DNA of 64,000 nt from the NCBI RefSeq assembly GCF_047496725.1, contig NC_132970.1, positions 14,111,501 to 14,175,500 of the forward strand, in the 5' to 3' direction. The notes beneath the pieces were generated by a model. The model worked only from the letters and a program-made list of their open reading frames with translations. It was not told where the DNA came from and did no database searches. Origin of the DNA: Anoplolepis gracilipes. Its lineage: Eukaryota; Arthropoda; Insecta; Hymenoptera; Formicidae. Position numbers and translations under genes: made by a program. Shown here piece by piece: positions 13,501 to 26,305 of this stretch; positions within the stretch are counted from its first letter, which is position 1, and every line of letters starts with the position of its first letter.

Positions 13501-16500
13501 CTTCCTTATTTCCTCGGTAAGAATTTATCCTCTTGGCTGCAATCTTCTTTCCCTAACTGCAATTAGAAGAACGAAATAATGCAATAAAAAATTATCGTTC
13601 TCAATGCAACGCTTCTAAAATTGTTATTTTCGTGACGTAAATTCAATACTTAAATAAAAAGATTATATATTTCATTCCTTCTTTATTTAATCAACTAATA
13701 TTATTGGGTTTTTATTATATCTTGATTGCTTTATATTTTTTGAAGTAACAATTATCATAAATTTATTGCTTCGGTAGTCGCAATTAAAAATATTAATAAT
13801 ACGTATGTGATATACTTACTAAAAATTTTTATATTATATTATTACAGTAAAATAAACACTAATTTGTTGAAAATTTTCAAATTTGTAACATTCCATCATT
13901 ATTTTATTTTCGAAAGTAATGACCGTCGTTTCTCTATCTCTATCTTTATCGCACGTCAATCTAATCATCTCCTCCAAGGTCAACCGCCTCGAAATCTTCT
14001 TTACTACCCTCGAAATCCCCGGGAACTACCGCCGGTGGTAAAATCCAGCGCCTCGATATCCACTTCTAAACTGCAGGAAAAATGGGAAGCGTGAGGGGTG
14101 CGTGGCCGTGCAACATCGGGAGATAATATACGAGCGTAGCGCGAGTCTGTGCGCAAACTTGATGTAGAGACCTCTCTTGAAAAGTGGCTGTCCTTGCTGG
14201 TACCACCGGCAGTTTCCGCCATGATTTACAGGTGTGGGCGACGTCGTGCAAGCGTCCCGACGGTTCTCAGTCTGACTCAATCGAGGATTATACCCACTAC
14301 ACACAATGGAAAAAAGAAACATTCTACGATCCGAGCACCCTCAACCACTTTGAACTGTATTCTAGTGTTTACGCGAAAACTTTGCTCACAACTGCACGCT
14401 GTTACACCCTACAAGAGACAAAAAGAGATCAATTTATAAACAGATGAAACAGGATGATCCCTTCTATAAGGTTTACCTTGACACATGTCATTTTTTAACC
14501 AACGCACAATGCATTGAGAAGATTAAAAATTATTATTTATATTGAGTAATTTTAATATTTTTAGAATGCTATTAATATACGGCATATTAACATTTTTTAA
14601 AATTATTCCGAAAATAGCATCGTATTCTTCCATACTAAACTTGCACTGAAATCATGACATTATCTTTGCGCGATGCTCAAGGACGGGTTATATTTCCGTC
14701 TGCGGTTTCGTCCTTCTGTCTGTCAGACGTTGCAGATAAAATGCTTGGAATTTCACGATAGGACAGCGTCATCCGTCACGGGGAAAGACTCGGTCCATCC
14801 AGCCACAAGTTGGTGGCGAGTAGCCACCAACGCGCCTAGTCCGAACGACCGCCTAAGAGTCATCTACGTTGGTAATTCGCCGACAGTTTCCGCCGTTCTC
14901 CTCCGACTCGTCGGGGCACCGAAACTTTCCCCTAAGAACCCCGACGACTTTGGCGACGTACATATGTATCGGGTATACATATGTATGAGGGCTACGTATA
15001 CGAATCCACGGATCCGTCGAATCGGAATCCCACGTCTTCGGAAGAATTCCTCGTCCCCGACCATGACACGAAACCAACCCTCTCCACCCCTATTTCGAAC
15101 TACCTAGACAAAAGAAAGACTCCACCGTCGACGTGAATTTTTTCTTCTTTTTTTTTTCTCATCGAATTCGCAGACCGCTTTATTGAGTTTTAACGCGATC
15201 GCGTTAGAACGGTTTCGTAAACTGGTTTCTCTCCACGGATTGATACGGATAGCTTTAAATCCGCCGTGAAAACGAGTCAAAGGCACATGCCGGGCACACC
15301 TGTGTCACAGTCGCATTCACTGAAGGATCAATCTGCCACTTTGACGAACGCTTTTAACTTTAATTTCATTTAAATTTCAATCAAACTTAATTATTAATCA
15401 TAAATTATATATTTTATTCAAATGAAATTCAATTCCGAACAAGACCTTTCTAAAAACTTTTGAGTTTTTTCTTGCTCGATAATTTCTAACGCCTTTATAA
15501 CGTCGTGGACAAGGAGCAGAGGGCTGCCGCCTTTTCATCTTGACGTATTTTAGTCGCATAGACTTTGACGAACCAATTAAATAAATGGTCGTAAATTGTA
15601 GCCTAGATGACGGCGACGACGACATCGTGGTGCCGCGAACGAAAGCGCCTCCATTAAGAGCTGTAGCTAGCACCCATCCATCCTCCTCCCCCGAAATGAT
15701 GCTGGAAGCCACTCTCGGTCCCCGTTGTCGTCGCCGACGTTACAGGAATCACATTGAATCTACAAAGGGTTGACGGAAGACTTTCATCAATGCATACGAC
15801 GCCTCCATTGTTCTTGCAGTGAGATTGATCCCGCGCGTGGCACCCCACGGTTTACTCCGCGGAATCACCAGCCGAAGGATGCTGTAAAACGATATAGCCC
15901 CCTTCGGAATCTGAGGGGCGTCGACAAGAGCGATAATAGAAACACCGTGTTGAAGGATATTAAATTTCTCTTACATTCGAAACATTCTCTTTTATTTAAA
16001 ACGAACGATTGTAATGTTATATCCATTTTATATTTCCTTTACACGAGTGTTATCAATGATCACAGCGCTGAATCGTTGGCAGTATCCTATTCACGTACGC
16101 TCTCGACTACAGAGATATATGAAAGTACGGTTGTAACATACATTAGATAGTCCAAGATGAATCTGAAATACTTGAGGGAGGAATTTAGGAAGCGAACGTG
16201 CTACATCTACATGTACAGAAATAACAAGAATCATTTGGCTTGAATGAAAGTGACTGATGGACGAGATAAAGATTTTACTTGTAGATTTCCGTGTCCAAGT
16301 TACATGTGTCAATATATAAAACACGCAAAGATAAGATTTTTAACAGCTCGGTTTGATATCAAATGTTCACGAAATTTGAATACGTCCGACCGACTGACAA
16401 AGCGTAACTCTTAAAAGCGCGCAACCTGAATGTTCATCTTGCTGATCGCGTCTCGGCTATGCCTGATACGGAAACGGAACCACGTAACGGACGTAGATAT

Positions 16501-17182
16501 CGTAATAATGCACGTTACCTGCTCGAGAAATATATACAGCGCGAGAGATGGATTTACGATGCGGCGTTTTGAAAAGGCCGCAGAGAAATGTAAGCGAAAG
16601 CGCGAGCGCGAAATATGAGGAGGAGAATAAGGAATGAAACGACGGAATGGTGGGTGCCTATTTAGCGCGCTACGTCGGCTATGTCAACGTTATTATACTG
16701 TAAATTCTCAAGGGAGAGCTCTCGCACGCTTGCGCTAAAAAGAAGGGACGCGAGCGAAATGAATGTATCATCACAGAAGCGGTTTTTTAAAATATGTATA
16801 GACAATGTAGGCGACAAGAGCAAACGAGCGTTTTTTTTTATATCGTGCTTTAAGTGTTCTTTTTAGGCACCAATATATTCTCCGAGAATATTTTAAAAAA
16901 TGTTTAAATATTTTCGTCTGTCAGTTTATAAACCCTGACTAAATAAGAGCGACGATGGTGGTTATACCAGCTAATTTTTTTATAAGTGATAGGCTGTAGC
17001 GATTCGAAGAAGAAAAGAAAACTGCTTTTGATCTCGAGAGACTCGCGCATCCTTTCCTGCAATCTCGTGTGAAGAAAGAAGTTTCGCAGGCAGGATATTC
17101 AAGATAACCGCAGCAATAACCATTTCTCGACCCTCGAGAGAGCGAGCGAGATTGAGATGCCTTTTATTCTCAAATGTGTGCG

Positions 17183-17185
<3 letters not shown>

Positions 17186-17216
<31 letters not shown>
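17186..17216. repeat. (CT)n microsatellite
   Basis: About 15 uninterrupted CT units inside a non-coding region. A short open frame through it is a low-complexity artefact. Confidence 0.93.
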
Positions 17217-17222
<6 letters not shown>

Positions 17223-20146
17223 AGCTCCAATTTAATAAAAACTCTTATGAAAAGCTAATATCTTCTCTCAATAAAAATATAACATCAGTACTGCAAAAGG
17301 TTGTTCAATCTCATTGCAGTGAAATAATTACGGAATTAAGAAAATTTATCAGTTATATCAAAATATGTGTAATTTTTTAAAAACATTATTGGCAAAATAA
17401 TGCATCGACTGTGTGAATTTCAAGTGATTGGATCATTTTGTTTTTGAGAAAAATTTAATTTTGAAGAAAGTCTTATACATGAGTGCTTACAAGCGCATGT
17501 ATAGATACAAACGTTATTATCAAAATATAATAAAAATAATAACAGTAAGATTATAAATAAAAATTAATCAAGTTTAAAAATAATTATTTACAAATAACTA
17601 TAAAAAGATTAAAAACCTTTTACCAACTCATTTAAAAGATGCAATACAAAATATTGTATTTTTACAATAAAAAATAATAAGTTTCTCTTTTTATCCTTCA
17701 CCCGCGAAATAACTGACCAATCTCATTGAAAGGAATTCTATGAAAATTGCTACAAATTCTACAGGAATTTCAATTTGTTTTCCATAAAGCAGACTTTTCA
17801 TTAACGGAACACATTCTCGGGATGATTGTAGGTAAACGTATATAAAGGGGGAAACAATCGTTGTCGAGCTCGTTAAAAGTTTCAAGTCTCCGTCCCATAA
17901 AAATATATAGTCGATGAGTTTTTAAATATCTGAAAGTGTCAAAATAACTTGCGCCAGATGAAATCACTTTTCATTGTTATGTGACATCAGCTTCAATATT
18001 CCAGAACGAACACTCGGTACGCAAAGTGCGGAGCGTCTGCTGCCGAGTGTTTGTAAGTTGTCCTCTCTTGAAAGCAAAAAAGCGCAAACGCTAAACAAAA
18101 CAAGAAGCTGGGGAGAGAGAAATTTTTTCGCGCGACAGAAAGAAATAAATAAGAGCGACGGGGGTGGTTATATGCGGCGGGAGAGGAAGAGAACTGTCGG
18201 CAGAAGATAGATCAGGCAGTACCTTGGGAATTCTGTCTTTACGTTTGCTAAAGCGTACTCCACGTGGAGCTTACTGGCAGAAAGAGCGGGCCGGAGCGAT
18301 AAAACACGCTGCGCACTGTAATAATAAATCGCATGTTAGATTTTTTTACGACGGTATTACTTTGAGATTATAGGTCGTTGGTTGTGGAAGTAAATCTGTA
18401 ATAAAGTGTCAAGAGTCTATATCTATATACAAGTTGGCAGAATGTTAGCGGTTGAATGCCACATGTAAATACCATAATACCGATAATTACCGGTAATTTT
18501 CAACACATTAAATTATTCCATATCGTTTAAGGAATGAAAAGAGATATCACAAAAATGAGCAAATAATATACTGTTCTGTTAAGTGTTTTATAATCAACAA
18601 ACAATAACGAAGATAAAGTTTGTTTATAGCTGCAGCACACAATTTCTAATGGCTAGAAACTTTAGATAGACTAGATTAAAATAATTAGTTGATTATTGTA
18701 TATAATACGTACATGTAAACTTAACATGTTAATAATCTTTTACTTCCTATTTCGGACTTTCTCTTTCTTTCTTTGAATATTCAGCTAACTGCGATTTGCG
18801 CTCGAATTCCCTTGAAAGGAAGGATCCTTCTACATTTCCTGAGTAGAATTGATTCGACCATGAATGGACCATGGCACAGATGTAAATCGCATTGCCATAA
18901 TAGCGGATACGGGTTCCCAGCAAAGATCTGATCGGCCAATTAACTTCTCTAGAGGACCCTCGATACAAGTATGCGTCAACTTGAATCGACGCGCAATTAT
19001 AACGAGTATATAAGCAAGGGAAATATAGTTAAATGTGTGTAGGTATATAAATTTTTCCCATATAAGCATCTATAAAAAAAAAGTATGTCAGGATAAAGAA
19101 ACAGTTCTCTTTATATATAATATTTTTTACTATAATTTTTACTTTTGCATTTTGATTTACGTTACTTGCTATTATATTAATATAACTGCAAAACATAATA
19201 GAGGATAAACTGTATTTATATTGCTTTTACACGTTTCTAAATAAATCTACATAAATTAATATTTTGTATATATTTTTCAAAATTTTTCTTTTGTGTATTT
19301 CTAAGGAAATAAAAATTGCGAATAAACTCGCGGTAATTTTCAATAGTGTCCTCTCTAGGAAAGCTTTCGTATCAATTCGCTCTGCGGGTACGTGAATAAG
19401 AAGGAAAATTTTATCCAATTTAACGATAAATTAACTTTTAATAAAATATTTCTCTACTCTTATTCCTTATTTTATAAATATATATTATACATTATATATG
19501 TTATTTTAATTTGTAAAGAAAATATTTATAAATGCATACTCTTCATTTACCGTTGATAAGAGTACAGCTTGATAAGAATATAATATACTTAGTACACGAG
19601 ATGTTACAACAGCTTCTGATAAAATCCCACGAGTAGGTAAAGAAGACTTCCATCGATAATACAGAATGGTGCTTGCGAAGCTTGCACAAACTGCGAAAGC
19701 TTTTTATGAGTTACCCATAGAGTAGTATAAAAGTCGCATCGTTGTCTCCATCTAGCCGAGTCATCCCTAATTTTAATTGTCATTGATGATAATTTAATAT
19801 TTACATAATAATAAATTATCATCAATAAAAAAAAATTAAAGCTTCTGTGTGGAAAGTTTATTCATGATACTGTCAAAATCTTCATGTATTACAATCTATG
19901 TTTGATAGTTTATACTTTATTGTGTAATAAAATAAATAATTAACACTATAATTATATATATAATTATTATATATAAATAATATATAAATTAAAAATATAA
20001 ATTTATATATAAAATTGACATTACATGCATTCTGTAAATATTCTGATGAGAGATTGAATAAACGCGAATGTATAATGTAAATTGCATGTAATTTAATGGC
20101 AAACAATTCCTCTTAATTCATGTATAAATTAATTCTATTAAAAGAC

Positions 20147-20186
20147 ACGCGCGCGCGCGCACACACACACATACACACACACACAT
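20147..20186. repeat. Compound (CG)n/(CA)n microsatellite
   Basis: A run of alternating CG dinucleotides passes directly into CA dinucleotides, with one TA interruption. It is an alternating purine-pyrimidine tract. Confidence 0.9.
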
Positions 20187-23129
20187 AATCGAGTGATCAT
20201 TAACACTATTAAATTAAAATAAATAAAAATTTGTGTAAAGAGATTTTATATTAATGCCAGAAATTGTTTATGTAAAATATAGAGTCACAGAATCATAAAA
20301 AGCACATTTAGTGTCAGATTTCAATAAATCAGTAATAATACATAATTTAATAATTTCCACAATATGCACATGTTGCGTGTAAATTATTTGATATTTGCTG
20401 CGCAAACATAAAGAATATTTAACAAGTACGTGATTCGATAGTATCTATCTTCTCACTACTTCTCACTATCTTCCTCTCGTGACTTGTTCGAATATTGAAG
20501 GAGTCTCGTGTCACATTCCAGAATATATTTACTCGCATATACTATGTAGAGCGAGATATGCTATTATGTCTAGCCTAGCCCAAAATTATACGATATTCGA
20601 TATAATAATTTTTTGTTATATCTGTCTTCATCTTTTTATCCATACAAAATCAATATAAAAAATAACCAAGTTTTTTTTATCAATCATGTACGTACATGAC
20701 TGCACATCTCATAGCGGAAAAAAATGATATTTATACATATATGTATTTAAAAGTAAATTAAAAACTAGTTAATAATAGCATATCATAAAAAGCTTTCATT
20801 GAACTTATTGGTCACGCTATTGATGACAGTACATTACAGTACACTGCTTGACAAAATGCATGACTATATGTTGGTTAAATCCAGTTCAAAAACTGTAAGC
20901 ACAAAAGCGCAAAAATAAAGCATACAGGATTGGACGAGATAAAAAGCAAGGGGACCGCGAGTGAGAAAACCGGAACGGGTCCCATGTAAACCGTCACTAA
21001 TGTAAAGCACCGATATGCCGGAAACGCATCGCACCGCGTTTACGGCCGCGCGCTATCGCGGTCATAGAATTTTTCATCAAGCTTTTTCCGTCGAAAATAT
21101 GTGCATAGAGAGGAAAAGAGAGAGAGAGAAAAAAAAAGAAGAAAAAAAATGGACAAAATTCCTCTCTTTCTCGCGGTTCTTCCGACCGCATGTCAAGCTA
21201 GGCGAGGAAAACAAACCTCACAGGTTCTTCACCAGATACCCTGTTTATCGAAAAAAAGAAATTCTCGTACCTATCGGCGACGTTCGAAGAAAAACGTTGG
21301 TTTCTCTCTTGCTTGAATATCACTTTTCCCTTTTACGCTTGACGAACGATCAATGCCCCCGAGTTACGAGCAAAGAACAGGAAGCGTTTGAGTTCGTCCA
21401 AATCCATCTCGCGGCTCCAGAAATGCGAGCTCGTAGTTACATTGCAATTGCAGAAGAAAATCTTTCGATATCAAAAAAAAAAATTAAAGATGGATACTTT
21501 TACTGAACATACCTCTATCCTTACACTTTCCATGATAAAAGAAATTTTTTCTCACAATTCTAATGTTTTTTTTATAAATAATATAAATTAATAAATTAAT
21601 ATTTATATTATTTATATTAATAATATGTATAAATAATTCATTACATGCATAAGATTCAATAACTATTAAGTTTACATTGTTGAAAACGTAAACGTGTATA
21701 CGCTATTTTTGATAGAAGAGATATTATACCGAGAAAATAAAACTTTCTTTTTTTATTACGTTTTATAAGCTTGCTTTTTCTCTCGCAAACTTAAAAGTTT
21801 ATCTGAGCTTAAAAGTTCAAATAGTAGATCTGCAACGAAACATATTTGATTCCAAAATTGATATATACTACACAGTACGTTTGCTGATATGTATACAGTT
21901 TAAATGACAATCGCAAATATACGAATAAAGTACTACAGTCGAGGCATGTATATAGAAAATTGATATAAAGAGATCGTAACTTCTTTCCTCCTCATCGCAG
22001 GACGCAGTCACGTTCAGAAATGCATCATATGCGTCTCTGATATCGTAAGTAACGGCATATCAGGGGTTCGAGCCACTTTAAGAAATGAAAAAGATTCCGG
22101 ATGAAATCCGTATAGAATTCGGTAGGATAGAAACGAGTGGTTTTAACGATACTCAATCTCAAGGATTAGATTGCATTGCATCTTAAGGCGGGGGGTAAAC
22201 GAAATGCTATGGCGAATATCCGGCAGTTCGTTTCCGTCCTTCCGTCACTTATTCGTGAAATATACCGCTTACCTCGCGCCGAGAATTACGAGGCTGTAAT
22301 ATTGAATCCCTCGAGTTAGCAGGCTCCTGAGCATAGCGACTATGATAACATACTTAGGGAGCACACGAATGAATTAACTCGAGCTAAATAATTTTTAGCC
22401 CCGGTATTTCATCATAAATTATTTTACGTACGCCCTGTCCTACAACATTATAATTGCACATATATGTACAGTATTCATGGCTTGTATTAGATGATTGATC
22501 CACTGCCCGACCCCGTCTGACGCTTCTGCTCTTTGCGCAAGCCGGCTGTGATTATGGCTCTCGCGCCCTGAGGGAATTATCATCCTTTGCGGTCCCATGT
22601 CGCGCCCACGTTGTATCATATATGTATATTTTCCTTCAACGAAGCTTGCACTGCTGTACATTGCGTTGTTGGAGAAGTTCCCCGTTAAGGCGAATAAGGA
22701 CTATATAATATAAGGACTATTAATAGATAAAAAATCCATCACAAATATATTTATGTCGCTGTCGTAAATAAATAAAAATAAAGCCAGAAATAAGAGATTG
22801 TAAAATAAATGAGTATTATTGCAAGTTACATTTATTCAGAGAAGAAAATGTACTGAAGGGATAAAAATTTACATTTTTTTATCTAAGTTAAAAATACTAA
22901 ATGACAATGCATTATAGTTTAAATCAATGTTCAATGTGATAATATTTATCTATTATATAAATGATAATATTTATTTATTATTAAAAGTTTTCGGATGAAA
23001 ACCTTGCAGCAAGATGTAAAATGCAGCGCGGGTAAGTTACGTAAAGTGATAAAGTACGACTTAACATGTCGCTCACGTTCAAAGTGTTAATTAATCATGA
23101 CAAGGTGATGAAAGCTTCTCCTAAGAGCG

Positions 23130-23130
<1 letters not shown>

Positions 23131-23163
<33 letters not shown>

Positions 23164-23181
23164 CCTCTCCCTTTCTTTCTC
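23131..23181. repeat. Imperfect (CT)n microsatellite
   Basis: CT units interrupted by TTT and CCC steps. Nothing in the tract is coding. Confidence 0.9.
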
Positions 23182-26100
23182 ACACGTCAAGCTTGATAAG
23201 TCTATGGATTAAGAAACTTCCATGACGACCAAGATTTATCGATACACGATGAATCGAATAATGGCACACGATCGGCGCAAGGAACGCGATTAGTCTCGCT
23301 CTCCCGCACTCGGTCGTTCCAGGTTGAACGAGAATCCATCACGCGGACATATTGGATTTGAGAGAGGATCGAAAGCTCGTTTCCTGTGCAGGCGCATCTA
23401 TCCATGTGCATCTTCATATTCCACGATATTCTTGACAAGAATATTTCTATCGTGTTATGCAACCGATCCAATAATTTCCATGAAAATTGTTTTCCTTATA
23501 AATCGCAAATATTGTTACCACGTCTTAAGGCTTTTTTCTCCCAATTATATCCCCCTTCTATCTTTTTCCTCGGAAAGTAATCGATAATTTTATATGAAGT
23601 CACGAATCTTGCGCACACGCGAAATTCGCTTAAAAATGATACACATACAAGGGTACGGTAAGCATATATAAACCTAAAAACCGGATACAGAGAGGGATGA
23701 ACTTGGACTTATCGCAATAGGTATCCCGACGCAGATTGAATACTGTATGAATAGATATCAATGTAGTAGTGTCTCTTCTCTGGTCTTTCTCCTTTTTCTG
23801 AGAGATTCTATCTTCATTTTTCAACAAACTCGAATGTTATACGAATGCTACGTCGAGGTCTAGAGAGCTGCTGAATTTCGAATCTTCTACGAATCTGGTC
23901 CGTGTTACATCTACCATGGAAATTCACCAACTTCGGGTAACAAGAACGTTATGGACGTACGTGAAATTCGTATTTCGTCTCAACAGGATATCGAACTGGT
24001 ACTTGTTGCAAATTCGAGTAAATCCGTACTCGTGTTGCATGCGCGCGAATTTACCCCAGGAATAAGAGTGACATATTTGATATCGACGTAATCGATAAAG
24101 GCATTGTGTTATTTCATAGTGATGGTTGAGAGCGAGAGAGAGAAAGAGAATCACGAAAAGCGTAGGCATTTTTTTGCGCGTAGAATTTTCGCGAAATAAT
24201 AAATTTAAAAGCCTGAACGTGTTGTGCGAGCAAAAATCGATGATGAAGGTGCCGCGACCGGGCGAGCAATTATCGCTAATCCGGAATGCGAAGTGCTGCG
24301 GGATAAATGGCGAGATGTAATAAAACGCACCAGCTGTTCTTCCTTTCTCTCTCTTTCTCTCTTTCTCTTTGCCTACCTCTCGTCGCCAGCGCAGAACCTC
24401 ATGCAAATTCAAATGGCTCGCTCTCTATCGCGACAATATGGCCAACAACCAAACTATCTCACCGATTCTCGATACTTTCTAGACCACAACAAGGTCTCTC
24501 TGTTGTACTTCGTTAAAGTATTAAAACGCCAATAAAGACGTGAGTTCAATAATATTGTGCAGTAACTTGCACATCGGTAAAAGATCATTTAATTCTAACA
24601 AAAAAAAATCAACTTTAAGGAAACGCGATTATCTCAGTATTCAAATAACATTCTAAATATTTTTCCTCTAATCTTCTCAAAACATTAGAGAACAATATTT
24701 AGAATAGCGTCAAATAGTTATCAATCCTAAAATTATCTATTATTTATCGTATAAAATTGTTAAAGTTTTAAATCAAAAACTTTTCGAACAAAGTGAAAGT
24801 TATGACGAGAATTATCAGTGATTATTCACCCTTATTTCATACTGTTATTTTTTGGCACGTTCTAACCTAACCATACAGTGGGTCGCTGTCTTTTTGATAA
24901 GTTTACTAATATGTAAAAGTGTTCTAAAAAACTGAAAAAATTTATCTATCCTTTTTGACCCTTCTAAATAAAGATTAAAATAATAAATTTAAAAAATGAT
25001 TTGTAAAAATATCATTTTATGATTAGGTATTCGTTTTCGAGAAATTGACGTTGTTAGAAAAATCACGGACAAAAATAACCCACCAGTACGGAATAATACA
25101 TAGTACGCATTAATACTAATAATAGTTATTCTTCCGATCACTAAGTATAAGTACAATATTTTCGGCATAGTCCTAAGGGAGCTTATCCAGCTTAAAATAC
25201 TCTATTATAAATTGCACAATATTGCCAAAGTTCATAATCGTAGCAAACTTCAACGAGATACATTGGTATGTTACTTCCACATTACAAGTTTGCCGTAGCA
25301 TTACATTCAGCTCGCCCTACTGCTACTGCCTGTCACGCTCAGCCGGTAATCGTGAGATGCGAAGTATACTTCACATAACAGTATTAAACTTTAAAAATTG
25401 AAACTTACAAAGTTGTGACAGAGAATGCAAAGAATCACGAAAATATAAAATTATACAGTAAATAATTTTAAGAGAACTTGCAAAGAAAAATTTCTCTTTT
25501 TTTCGTACAAAATTTGTTAGTATTATATATTTATATATTTTATTTTAATATATTTATATATTATTATATATTTATAAAGATAACTTTTTGATATATGTAT
25601 TTTCGTTTACGTATATCTGTTTTTAGATTTGAATACGTAAGATTGTACCACGGTCTTACATATGCAAGACCATGTATTGTACGATGTTGAGTATTTATCA
25701 ATATTTACTAAAGATAAAAAAATCAATGTTCAGAAAAAATGACAATATAGGTCATGAGCGAGAGAGTAACTCAAACATTTTTCTGCTACTTTAAATAATA
25801 ATAATTTTTCTATCTAATCTTGTGTAATGTAAAAATATAACTTTACCGATGATATAAATGCATTCCCGACTGACATCGAAAATGTCACTATTGTAAGTCG
25901 TTATAATTAAAATCATTGCAAGTCGTCGTGACGGTATAATTTTATTATTAGCATTAGTCAACGACAGCGAGCGACCTATAATATTATCGAGAGTATAAAC
26001 GCGCAAAGAGCATGATTAAAAACAAAGATGGTACTCGACAAAATGGAAAGATTGGAAAGGACCGGAGAAAATAAAAACATTGACAAAGAGCTCTGAGGAA

Positions 26101-26205
26101 TTTTCGAAGATTCAAATTCGAGGACTCATAATCAGTTAGATCTTGACGTACATCGAGTACCAACGGACTCTATTCGCCAAGAGATTAATTATTAATCTTG
26201 ATAAT

Positions 26206-26222
26206 AAGAAATTTATCTTATC
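26206..26222 (+). promoter_or_regulatory. Possible GATA-factor sites upstream of the first protease gene
   Basis: TTATCTTATC, which reads GATAAGATAA on the other strand, lies about 90 bases before the start codon of the 26306 gene. GATA factors are known to drive midgut digestive protease genes in insects. A link here is inference from motif and position only. I see no TATA box for this gene, unlike the other two copies. Confidence 0.3.
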
Positions 26223-26305
26223 AATTCGAATTTAATTTTCACTTTTCGGCTCCTGCATTACACATTTGGAAGCAATATTAGCAACGACACAGAAGACGAC
26301 TAACT

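Larger units (their letters stand above)
7477..26305. other. Long gene-poor region
   Basis: This 18.8-kb stretch shows no exon set that I can support. The longest open frames (14673-15107 +, 21015-21506 +, 23924-24412 -) are in low-complexity or locally GC-rich DNA, have no recognisable domains, and overlap other frames. It contains a 164-bp tandem duplication at 9885-10195, CT-rich microsatellites near 10.5, 17.2 and 23.1 kb, a CG/CA dinucleotide run near 20.15 kb and a 26-base near-repeat at 16.94 and 18.15 kb. The last few hundred bases should include control elements of the first protease gene. Confidence 0.55.

Noticed and set aside
14673..15107. 144-codon plus-strand frame
   Set aside because: No domain, no convincing splice sites, mixed composition with overlapping minus-strand frames.
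21015..21506. 163-codon plus-strand frame
   Set aside because: Driven by an AG/AAG low-complexity tract; no recognisable protein.
22055..22080. GGTTCGAGCC resembling a tRNA B box
   Set aside because: No A box, acceptor stem or anticodon arm at the right distances.
23924..24412. 162-codon minus-strand frame
   Set aside because: Passes through a CT-rich tract giving Lys/Arg/Glu runs; no domain or supporting neighbours.
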